From the NCBI GenBank assembly GCA_027046105.1, contig JALTZQ010000227.1, positions 1 to 28,771 of the forward strand: 28,771 nt of DNA. The letters run 5' to 3'. This document shows, piece after piece, positions 16,961 to 24,423 of this stretch (position 1 is the stretch's first letter; each line of letters starts with the position of its first letter). The notes beneath the pieces are model-generated. The model did not search any database and was not told the origin of the DNA. It worked only from the letters and a program-made list of their open reading frames with translations. The position numbers and the translations under genes were made by a program. Origin of the DNA: Pyrodictiaceae archaeon. GTDB taxonomy: Archaea; Thermoproteota; Thermoprotei_A; Sulfolobales; Pyrodictiaceae.

Positions 16961-17521
16961 TTATCTCTTCTTAACATGCTTGTCAAGAATGTTAATTAAG
17001 TTACCATAAATTTCGTCCACAATATGATCCCTATTTTCTAAGGTGACAGTAAACCATATGCCATATCTATCGAGTAATGGTTTTATACGTGCATCAGAAA
17101 GTCTGTAATGAGCGACAAGTATTCCGGGATGATTCATGCCAAGCAAATACTCTATAGCTTTTCTTATTTCAACCATCCTTAACTCCATAGGCCCTATTTC
17201 ATCGATAGCTATGACATTAGCATTACTACTCTGTTCGAGAACATAGTGTACCACTTTTACAGCTTCACTACATAGACGATACTTACCTATACGTGGTCCA
17301 CGACAATCCTCAATTTTAGCTAACCAAGTCTCAACAACGCCATCAATACTCCTTATTTTGAACCCTACTCTTCTCCCTTCACTGCGTACTTCAGGGCATA
17401 TAAAACCAACAACACTATAACCTTTATTTAATAGTCTATTGACAACCTTAGAGAATACCGTTGTTTTCCCAATTCCTGGACGGCCTGTTATCACTACAAA
17501 TCGTTTAATGGTTTTAGCCAT
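16961..17521 (-). CDS. THEP1-family nucleoside-triphosphatase
   Basis: P-loop NTPase of the THEP1 family, which hydrolyses ATP, GTP and other NTPs in vitro; its cellular role is unclear. Walker A is GRPGIGKT (residues 13-20) and the Walker B region is VIAIDEIGPMEL (103-114), a strong family signature. At 186 residues it matches the family. I chose ATG 17521 because GGTG lies eight bases upstream on the minus strand. An ATG at 17539 would place that GGTG inside the gene. It follows the permuted GTPase gene on the same strand with a gap of about 40 bases and is probably in the same unit. Confidence 0.93.
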   Translation of the reverse strand: MAKTIKRFVVITGRPGIGKTTVFSKVVNRLLNKGYSVVGFICPEVRSEGRRVGFKIRSIDGVVETWLAKIEDCRGPRIGKYRLCSEAVKVVHYVLEQSSNANVIAIDEIGPMELRMVEIRKAIEYLLGMNHPGILVAHYRLSDARIKPLLDRYGIWFTVTLENRDHIVDEIYGNLINILDKHVKKR

Positions 17522-17559
17522 ACATCCAACACCTATCATAGTAACATAATGAAACCTTG

Positions 17560-18384
17560 CTAGATCAGTGATCTAGTTACTCTATGTAGAGACCTTGTAA
17601 GATATTCCTCTGGTGGTACATAAAATCTCAATTTGCCCTCATGGTAATCACGAATGACAACTCGGGCAGCTTCTTCAACAAGTGGTTCACCGTCACTTTT
17701 ATATTTCCATCCACGTCTAAGAGCGATTAGCTCAAGTATACGATAGGGATCTTTTTCATCGATACCGTAAGCCTCCTTGACTGCTAAAGGGTTGTACTTC
17801 AACGCTCTTTCAAGTAACATTAATGCTGGCTTTACAGGGTCATTAAGTTGTTCGGGGGGACGTCCACGTATTATAGATTCTAGTGGATCGCCCTCGACCG
17901 GGATTATACCTGGCGTATCTATCATATACAAATTCTCGCCAATTCTATATAGTTGTGCTTGCCTTGTGTAACCGGGGCTACCAGGTATTGGGCTCGTTGA
18001 AGCTGAGTGTTTACCCTTTAGGGCATTAATTATCGTTGACTTACCCGTCTTTGGAAATCCTACAACCGCAACAATAGCTGGACTTACTTCCACAAGCTCA
18101 CGTATAGTTCTTCTTAGTATGCGTGTACCTTTTCTGTCACGAGCTGCAACATAAACACACCTATACCCTCTATCATTAAATAACTTCTTCCATTTTTCCG
18201 CAACATTTCGCGGAACAAGATCAGACTTATTTATAACTATTAACAGCTTCTTGTTAAGAGACATCGCTATTCTCTCAAGTCTCCGACTATGTGTAACCAT
18301 AGGGTCTCTTGCATCAACAACCTCCAACACTATATCAGCTCTTCTTATAATCCACGTTATGCTTCTCCACGACGCTAATATCAT
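17560..18384 (-). CDS. Circularly permuted GTPase, YlqF/RbgA-Nog type
   Basis: Ribosome-assembly GTPase family with G motifs in the order G4-G5-G1-G2-G3. G4 is NKSD (52-55) after VVDARDP; G1 is GFPKTGKST (109-117); G2 lies in GSPGYTR; G3 is DTPG (156-159). A helical C-terminal domain follows. Related proteins act in late large-subunit assembly (RbgA in bacteria, Nog2/Lsg1 in eukaryotes), so a 50S assembly role is expected by family. At 274 residues it is full length. GGGGGAG lies upstream of the ATG. It is downstream of polB, 61 bases away, on the same strand. Confidence 0.92.
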   Translation of the reverse strand: MILASWRSITWIIRRADIVLEVVDARDPMVTHSRRLERIAMSLNKKLLIVINKSDLVPRNVAEKWKKLFNDRGYRCVYVAARDRKGTRILRRTIRELVEVSPAIVAVVGFPKTGKSTIINALKGKHSASTSPIPGSPGYTRQAQLYRIGENLYMIDTPGIIPVEGDPLESIIRGRPPEQLNDPVKPALMLLERALKYNPLAVKEAYGIDEKDPYRILELIALRRGWKYKSDGEPLVEEAARVVIRDYHEGKLRFYVPPEEYLTRSLHRVTRSLI

Positions 18385-18445
18385 CTAGCTTCGCTCCCCC
18401 ACTATCATGCCAGTTTTTCTATCTTAATGCAAACTATTCATATAC

Positions 18446-20860
18446 TTACCTCTTTGACTGTTTGGACATAAAATCAAATAGGCTTCTCCTGACTGATGCT
18501 GCTACTTTCAATTGCTTATCTGTAACACCAAAGTAGCCAAGTATTCTTAACGCCGCTGGAACTACTTGGTGATCAATGTAATAGTCTATGTCGATCTGTT
18601 CCGGCTTGACCATAAAATAAGGCCATGCCCTATTAGAGATCTTGCCCCTTCCTTTAACGATTATGTACCCTATTTTCTCGCCAGGTACAACCTTATAACC
18701 TGCCTCTTTCATTCGTTTAGCTGCCATGACATGTGGCGCCTCAGTTTCGTAATCCTCTACTCTTTTTGTAAGAGTCTTCCATATTACGAGCTTCTCTATA
18801 GGCACACGATAATTTTTTAGTTCTGAAATCAGTTTTCTGACATAATTAATCGCTTCATTTACATGACCCGTAGTTAAAACTATTTCAGCAACCTTAGCTT
18901 GAGTCTCCTTGGCTAGTTCACACCAGTCTCCCCTTACCGCCTCAAAACCAACAATATCTATTCTACCATCCTCTAGCAGGCCAGCATATCTCTTCTTTGC
19001 CTCAGTAAAGAAGACCCTTTTGTAAATCTTATCTATTTTTATTTCGAAGCCTAACTCTTTTTCAACGAATTCAATAAGCCTTTCTACTTTATCGGGATCG
19101 TGCTTTACAAATAATGAGTCCGTATCACCATAAATAACTTTTAAGCCAAGTTTTCGAGCATAATCTATTACTGTAAGAATTAACTGACGACCCCAAGCCG
19201 TTACGGCCTCCGCACAGCGTAAACAATACCATCTAGCACCGGTCCATCCCATATATCCATAGCTTGCATTTGCAAGTATCTTGAGGGCTTTTTGCCTCTC
19301 ATCTAGTAAACGGTAATTCGGATCATCGGGACTATATTTTTTCATCTCGTTCCTTACTCTTTTTCGCAATTCAATAAGGTTTTGAAGTACGATTTTAAAG
19401 AATCCTGGTGGGTTTCTACGAAATCTGTGCCCCACTTCTGGTGCAGTATAACAACCTCCATATTTTTCACACTCATCCGGAGTATCGACTATAGTATCTG
19501 GACCGACATTGTACTTTATCATTATATTGGGATACATTGAACTAAAGTCCAGTACCGCTACATTCTCGTGCACCCCGCGAAGCGGTGAAAGTACTATCGC
19601 TCCACGATAGCTCTCTCCCCTTCGCTCAACACGGTTAGGTACTAATTCATTCATGTCGTACGCTGCACGGATCAAATACCATTCTAGACGAAAACCTACA
19701 CTCATTGCGCCAACTTGATCTAAAGGAACACCAGTAACATGAGATAATTGTATAGCGTAAGGCAGCAATTTTTCCGAGAGCCCATAGGTAGCTCTTACAT
19801 CATCTAACACATATCTTACTAATATGCTTCGTTTTTCCTCCTTCTCCCAGTATTCTGGTATTTGCCACCATTCAATATTTACACGTTCATTCCTACTCAT
19901 AACACCAAGATATTCCGCAACTTCTTCTAATGTCTTAACCTTTATTTCATGCATCTCTTCAGCATAATCATATAGATCAACATTTAATCGGCCTTGGATG
20001 GAAACGTGGCCGTGTACGCTCATTGATGGCTCGGCACCAATCCTACGTGACACATCAAGCTTAATGCCATTTATCCTTGCACGCTCAAGAAGATACGGCC
20101 AATCAAACCTATTACTATTATAGCCAACGATAATATCCGGATCATAACTACGTACATATTCAACAAAATCGGTAATAACTTCTTTATCACTATACATACC
20201 TTTGCCCTTATCCACTGCTTCAAAGACTCTTTCTTCATTCCTCGTTCTTACCCCTATAAGTATTATAGGATCACGGCTAGCCAGCGGTGAGCCATGTTTT
20301 GAATAAACCTCAATATCGAATGCAAGTACTCGTAAGTTAGGCAAATCTCTTCGGTCTAAAGGCTCGATGTTACCCACTATCTTATATACTCTTGACACAC
20401 GAAATCCATGCTGACGGCCCAAATCAACTACTTCCATGCGATACCAGCCAAAGGGAAAAAGCCTCTTGTCAATGATATACCTCATTGCAAACCTTATATC
20501 AGCCTCAAGAACATCCTCTACCTCGCTCATTTTCCTAATTTCTTCACGATACTCCCTAACAGCCTCCGGTACAACAGTTTTTATCTTCAGAGCTTTACGA
20601 GGTTTACCAAAAAATCGCTTATTGACAACATCAATTGACATTATTGGGCTCTTAGGCTTGCTTAGACCACGAATTTTAGACACTATATCGTTGACTCTAT
20701 TCTCGAAACTATGAGACACTAATGCATAAAAGTATGGCCTAAAATCCTTATCAAAAACTACTACCCTTTCACCATTACCATTGATACCCCACAGTATGAC
20801 TACGGGTTCACGACCTATTATCTCATAGCTTGAGTCCAAGAATAAAAAGTCTATCTTCAA
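18446..20860 (-). CDS. Family B DNA polymerase
   Basis: Replicative or repair polymerase with 3'-5' proofreading. Numbered from the chosen start, exonuclease motifs are FDIEVYS (Asp182, Glu184), GYNSNRFDWPYL and YVLDD (about 350-354). Polymerase motifs are A DFSSMYPNI (438-446), B KILANASYGY (527-536) and C YGDTDS (577-582). Near the C-terminus VRRSLFDF resembles a PCNA-binding motif. There is no intein. I chose TTG 20860 (804 residues) because homology to Pyrodictium-type enzymes begins with KIDFLFLDSSYEI and a GGGGGAT lies about 12 bases upstream. A GTG at 20902, overlapping the rimI stop, would add 14 unconserved-looking residues. Which crenarchaeal B paralog it is (PolB1 or PolB3) is not settled here. 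Confidence 0.95.
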   Translation of the reverse strand: MKIDFLFLDSSYEIIGREPVVILWGINGNGERVVVFDKDFRPYFYALVSHSFENRVNDIVSKIRGLSKPKSPIMSIDVVNKRFFGKPRKALKIKTVVPEAVREYREEIRKMSEVEDVLEADIRFAMRYIIDKRLFPFGWYRMEVVDLGRQHGFRVSRVYKIVGNIEPLDRRDLPNLRVLAFDIEVYSKHGSPLASRDPIILIGVRTRNEERVFEAVDKGKGMYSDKEVITDFVEYVRSYDPDIIVGYNSNRFDWPYLLERARINGIKLDVSRRIGAEPSMSVHGHVSIQGRLNVDLYDYAEEMHEIKVKTLEEVAEYLGVMSRNERVNIEWWQIPEYWEKEEKRSILVRYVLDDVRATYGLSEKLLPYAIQLSHVTGVPLDQVGAMSVGFRLEWYLIRAAYDMNELVPNRVERRGESYRGAIVLSPLRGVHENVAVLDFSSMYPNIMIKYNVGPDTIVDTPDECEKYGGCYTAPEVGHRFRRNPPGFFKIVLQNLIELRKRVRNEMKKYSPDDPNYRLLDERQKALKILANASYGYMGWTGARWYCLRCAEAVTAWGRQLILTVIDYARKLGLKVIYGDTDSLFVKHDPDKVERLIEFVEKELGFEIKIDKIYKRVFFTEAKKRYAGLLEDGRIDIVGFEAVRGDWCELAKETQAKVAEIVLTTGHVNEAINYVRKLISELKNYRVPIEKLVIWKTLTKRVEDYETEAPHVMAAKRMKEAGYKVVPGEKIGYIIVKGRGKISNRAWPYFMVKPEQIDIDYYIDHQVVPAALRILGYFGVTDKQLKVAASVRRSLFDFMSKQSKR

Positions 20861-20895
20861 GGGAGCCTTACATCCCCCATACAGTAAATAATGAT

Positions 20896-21378
20896 TTAAC
20901 ACTCATTAATTATCTTAACCATGAGAATTGCATGGTCGTTTTTACCATAGTAATTTGGTAATACACGCAAGGGTTTATATCCATGGGCCAAATAAAACTT
21001 TTGTGCAACATAGTTGTGATACGCGACTTCTAGCACGATAGCTTTATATCCCTCCCTTTCACACGCTGTTTCAAGCACCTTAAGTAGTCTAGAGCCAATG
21101 CCTTTACCTCTATACTCGCGCTTTACAGCTATGCTTATTAGGTGACAAAAACCTTGCCGAGCTAATCCAACAATGTAGCCTACAACATTTTCTTTACAAA
21201 CAGCCTTAAAGAACATGTTAGGGCTTATACTGTATAAGAAGCGTAAATACCAATAAGGATAAGCTTGTTTACCAAAAACTTCTACCTCAACACTATATAT
21301 TAGTGGTAACTCATCCTCTTCAACTAAATTTATGACAACATCAACGCATTCCACTTCGCACCAACCACATTGAATCAC
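20896..21378 (-). CDS. GNAT-family N-acetyltransferase, RimI/Ard1-like
   Basis: Transfers acetyl from acetyl-CoA, in this family usually to protein N-termini. The acetyl-CoA loop is REYRGKGIGS (Arg90-Gly-Lys-Gly-Ile-Gly95), preceded by the beta strand HLISIAV. The closing motif YVAQKFYLAHGYKPL is typical of RimI/Ard1 proteins. Length is 160 residues. GTG 21378 is the assigned start; GTG 21354 is a possible shorter one. The gene ends within a few bases of the polB start region on the same strand and probably shares a transcript with it. It is divergent from pelota. The exact substrate is not predictable. Confidence 0.9.
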   Translation of the reverse strand: MIQCGWCEVECVDVVINLVEEDELPLIYSVEVEVFGKQAYPYWYLRFLYSISPNMFFKAVCKENVVGYIVGLARQGFCHLISIAVKREYRGKGIGSRLLKVLETACEREGYKAIVLEVAYHNYVAQKFYLAHGYKPLRVLPNYYGKNDHAILMVKIINEC

Positions 21379-21454
21379 ACTATTATCATACTATGATAGC
21401 CCGCATTATTATTACTCTTGCACCGCAATTCATGTCTAAACTAGGGATTGAGGT
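21379..21454. promoter_or_regulatory. Divergent promoter region between rimI-type gene and pelota
   Basis: The 76 bases hold CATTATTATTA at 21404-21414, AT-rich and TATA-like on either strand. It lies about 31 bases before the minus-strand GTG and about 46 bases before the pelota ATG. GGGAT at 21443-21447 and GAGGT touching the ATG could serve as pelota ribosome binding sites. Direction-specific assignment is uncertain. Confidence 0.3.
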
Positions 21455-22537
21455 ATGAAGGTGTTGTACAAGGACTTAAAGCATAATACTATTAAACTCC
21501 AGCCAGAAACGACTGATGACTTATGGCTATTATCTATGATTATTGCTCCAGGCGATTACGTACGAGCTAAGACTATAAGAGAGATACATTTTGGGGAAAG
21601 AGGAAGTGGAAGGTCATCAAGAGTACCAATGGTTCTCGCTATTCGTGTTGAACACATTGAATTCCAACCATTCTCGACGAGATTACGTGTCAGAGGTATA
21701 GTCGTTGAAGGACCTGAAAAGTACGGAGTAAAGGGTAAGCGACATACGATAAGTATTAACCTAGGTACCCCAGTTGAAATTATAAAGCCTTCAAGTTGGC
21801 CAAGAGCTATCTTGGAGAAGATAGAATCCTCTATTGCAAACCCACCATTGCTTATACTATCAATCGACTACGATGAATACGCTATCGCATTAGTACAAGG
21901 ACAGGGAGTGAAGATTCTAGTCGAGGAAAACCTCGGTCTACCTGGCAAGGACGATCCTCGCAGAGAAGAACTATTACGTTCGATTATTAATAGCATAAAG
22001 AAGACACTTAACAGGCTTATCGAAGCCGAGAAACCTACTGTATTAATTGTGGCGGGTCCCGGTTTTCTGAAAAATACTATAGCTAATGAACTCAAGGAGA
22101 AAGTAAAAATTAAAATATTTATTGAAAATACTTCAATAGGTGGTATTGCAGGAGTACATGAAGCCATACGTAGAGGAGTCATTATTAAGGTATTGAGGGA
22201 GACTGCCATTTCCGCTGCCGAGAATTTCATTGAAAGATTTGAAAAGCTGTTGATTAAGGAGCCTGAAAGAGTAGCATATGGCTTACAAAGGATATTAGAA
22301 GCTGCTCGCAGTGGAGCTATAGAGGAACTAGTTATTGTGGACGAAAAACTACACGAATACAATGAAAATGAAAGAATGGTTATTGAGGATATACTGAGGC
22401 TAGCTGACTCGACAAGAGCAAAGTTAGTTTTTGTACCAAAGGATAGTCCTGCTGGACACAAAATACGTGGACTTGGAGGACTTGCAGCTATATTGCGATA
22501 CCCTATACCTTACGAAGAAGGCGCTCAAGCTGAATAA
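21455..22537 (+). CDS. pelA: Pelota (Dom34) mRNA surveillance / ribosome rescue factor
   Basis: Release-factor-like protein that, with aEF1A and ABCE1, dissociates stalled ribosomes. The N-terminal Sm-like domain (about 1-130) contains ETTDDLWLLSMIIAPGD and the Pelota-typical VRAKTIREI. The central domain (about 135-260) has LLILSIDYDEYAIALVQGQGVKI, and the C-terminal L7Ae-like domain covers about 265-355 (AIEELVIVDEKLHE, LVFVPKDSPAGHKIRGLGGLAAILRYP). There is no GGQ motif, as expected for Pelota and unlike aRF1. At 360 residues it is full length. Its 3' end overlaps the convergent radical SAM gene by 35 bases. Confidence 0.96.
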   Translation: MKVLYKDLKHNTIKLQPETTDDLWLLSMIIAPGDYVRAKTIREIHFGERGSGRSSRVPMVLAIRVEHIEFQPFSTRLRVRGIVVEGPEKYGVKGKRHTISINLGTPVEIIKPSSWPRAILEKIESSIANPPLLILSIDYDEYAIALVQGQGVKILVEENLGLPGKDDPRREELLRSIINSIKKTLNRLIEAEKPTVLIVAGPGFLKNTIANELKEKVKIKIFIENTSIGGIAGVHEAIRRGVIIKVLRETAISAAENFIERFEKLLIKEPERVAYGLQRILEAARSGAIEELVIVDEKLHEYNENERMVIEDILRLADSTRAKLVFVPKDSPAGHKIRGLGGLAAILRYPIPYEEGAQAE

Positions 22538-23522
22538 ATCGATTAGTGGAAGGTGAAATTTCTAGTACATCGCCATCGAAAAGATTAGCCATACGTGGAT
22601 GCGTAATACATTTACTATCAATACAAGGACCACAAACTACTTTTCGACATAACTTAGCATTTACGACACCAACTCTTAGCGTACCCTGAGGTGTTGGTTC
22701 CTCAAACCATGTATGAATGCGTATACTTTTACGTATCATTCTATTCCTCATCTGCACCATATCTTTGTATCTTGCTGGACAAAAGTGGACAGATACGCGC
22801 TTCGTATTCTTTCTAGCCCACTTAACAAGTTCTAGACCAGCACTATAACTACCCTTAACAACGCTACGCCCTATTACGATATCATAATTCCTTATGCGAA
22901 GTCTCACGATATTTGACTCCGACACCTCTAATTCATTTAAGTTAATAAAGTCAACACCCATATTGTCTAGCCAAAGAATTAGTTCCTTGATTTTATCTAC
23001 CTTATCTGGTAGAATTGGTATCTCTACACCTACACTCATATTGTTGCGAACAGCTATTGCCGTCCTTATTTTGTCATACAGCCATTCCTCCGTAGGATGG
23101 AATCTTATCTCATCAAGTCCCGCATCTTCAAGTTCACGAAGAATACTGGCTGTAGCATAACGTCCACTGGTGTAAAGGTGTATATGGAATTTATCGCCGA
23201 AAACTTCCTTAAGGTTTCTAATTATCCTTATAGTTCTTGAGGGTCGAAGAAGTGGATCCCCGCCCGTTATACTAGCTCCTTCTGCTCCTACACGAAACGC
23301 TTCATTAATGATATCGCTAATGGTGCTAGCTTTCTCTTCATCGACATACACTACATCATAACCAAGCTTGTGTTGCGATACGGGACAATAAAAGCACTTA
23401 TCATCGCAAAGACCTGTCACGAAGATAACTATTTTTGTTCCACGAATACAATAAATACAGCCTGTCGGTAATGAGCCTGTGTAAGCATAGATGTCATCTA
23501 CATGAACAAAATTCCTTATCAT
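22503..23522 (-). CDS. Radical SAM protein, COG2108-like (PFL-activase related)
   Basis: Radical SAM enzyme of unknown substrate. The cluster motif is CDDKCFYC (Cys39, Cys43, Cys46), and the SAM-binding glycine motif is ITGGDPLL (about 85-92). An extra CIYC lies just before (Cys22, Cys25). A C-terminal Cx4Cx2Cx4C group (Cys292, Cys297, Cys300, Cys305) could hold a second iron-sulfur cluster. This layout fits the uncharacterised archaeal COG2108 group. The 339-residue ORF starts ATG 23522 and overlaps the end of the nucleotidyltransferase gene by four bases, so the pair is almost certainly one operon. Family is well supported, function unknown. Confidence 0.9.
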   Translation of the reverse strand: MIRNFVHVDDIYAYTGSLPTGCIYCIRGTKIVIFVTGLCDDKCFYCPVSQHKLGYDVVYVDEEKASTISDIINEAFRVGAEGASITGGDPLLRPSRTIRIIRNLKEVFGDKFHIHLYTSGRYATASILRELEDAGLDEIRFHPTEEWLYDKIRTAIAVRNNMSVGVEIPILPDKVDKIKELILWLDNMGVDFINLNELEVSESNIVRLRIRNYDIVIGRSVVKGSYSAGLELVKWARKNTKRVSVHFCPARYKDMVQMRNRMIRKSIRIHTWFEEPTPQGTLRVGVVNAKLCRKVVCGPCIDSKCITHPRMANLFDGDVLEISPSTNRFIQLERLLRKV

Positions 23523-24283
23523 ATTATTGGTGAACCTCTCTCAAGCAATACATTACGGAAGTGTGGATTAGAGTTTGATAGTTTTCTCACTATTTCCTCT
23601 ATGTTTTCTCCTGGCTGAAGAACTATTTTAACGAAAACACCCGTACGCCCAATTTCGTCGCGACGACTGAGGACTCTGACACGCTCGAGAACAGTCTCGA
23701 TGCTAACACCAACAATTCTCGCTACTTCCGCCTCTCTCCCAATAACTGGGGATTCACGGTGACCCTCCCGTATAGGCTCTATCAACACCAATCGTTTATC
23801 TACACCTGGTACTCTTCTGCCACTTCTAATCCCATCAACCTCTAGTGCACCACCAAAGTAGTAGAACTCATACTCAGTCTTTGTTAACTTGGCTAGTGGA
23901 AATGAAACTGTTCTCTTCTCTTCTTCATCAAGTACTATGTAGGCTTTAGGTGTACTATGTGGCGTTGCTTGTATAATCAATTTGTAGTGTGGTCTATAAC
24001 CTGCTTTTTCGAGAGCCAACTCTACTATGTAGGATGGTACCGGGTATGGTATGAAAACATCTATGTCGCTTGTCGGCTTTACATCACCACGGGCAATGCT
24101 CCCGTGAACAATAGGGCGAAGACCCATTCGATTAAGTGCAGCCATAATAGTGTACGCTTCCTTTCTAAGTCTTCTAAGAAGTTCCCACTGTTTTTGCGTA
24201 TACATTACCACTTTGTATTCTCCAATACGCTCTATCTTATCCTTACTCACTATCTTAACTTCACCTCTAGGGCTATTCACCAT
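23519..24283 (-). CDS. Predicted nucleotidyltransferase, COG2413-like
   Basis: Pol beta superfamily nucleotidyltransferase. The catalytic motif is GSIARGD...SDIDVFIPY (Gly61-Ser62, Asp73, Asp75). The C-terminal half contains a possible helix-turn-helix (VIGREAEVARIVGVSIETVLERVRVL). At 254 residues it is larger than the minimal antitoxin-type (MNT) proteins, and no HEPN partner lies beside it, so a toxin-antitoxin reading is unlikely. Start ATG 24283 has no clear ribosome binding site. An in-frame GTG at 24250 has AGAGGTGA ten bases upstream and may be the true start, removing 11 residues. It is the first gene of a unit with the radical SAM protein. Confidence 0.85.
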   Translation of the reverse strand: MVNSPRGEVKIVSKDKIERIGEYKVVMYTQKQWELLRRLRKEAYTIMAALNRMGLRPIVHGSIARGDVKPTSDIDVFIPYPVPSYIVELALEKAGYRPHYKLIIQATPHSTPKAYIVLDEEEKRTVSFPLAKLTKTEYEFYYFGGALEVDGIRSGRRVPGVDKRLVLIEPIREGHRESPVIGREAEVARIVGVSIETVLERVRVLSRRDEIGRTGVFVKIVLQPGENIEEIVRKLSNSNPHFRNVLLERGSPII

Positions 24284-24301
24284 CTAGATTCTATTTGGAG
24301 T

Positions 24302-24348
24302 GGGGATAAATAACAGCGCTTGAGGGATAAATGTCTAGACATAGGGTG
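24302..24348 (+). promoter_or_regulatory. Candidate promoter and ribosome binding site before the ClC gene
   Basis: GGGATAAATAAC (24303-24314) resembles a TATA box and would give a start site near 24334. GGGTG at 24344-24348 is a Shine-Dalgarno-like site. The open frame of the transporter begins right after the TAA at 24349-24351, yet the next in-frame ATG/GTG/TTG is the GTG at 24424. A six-codon ORF (ATG 24331 to TAA 24351) covers the site. Confidence 0.35.
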
Positions 24349-24423
24349 TAAGCAACGATACTGCACCATATACGTGATTTAGTAAAACATCTAGCTGGCT
24401 TAGCATATTTTGAGAAATGGTTA

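Noticed and set aside
23519..24283. Nucleotidyltransferase as the antitoxin half of a HEPN/MNT toxin-antitoxin pair
   Set aside because: The protein is about twice the minimal MNT size, and its operon partner is a radical SAM enzyme, not a HEPN protein.
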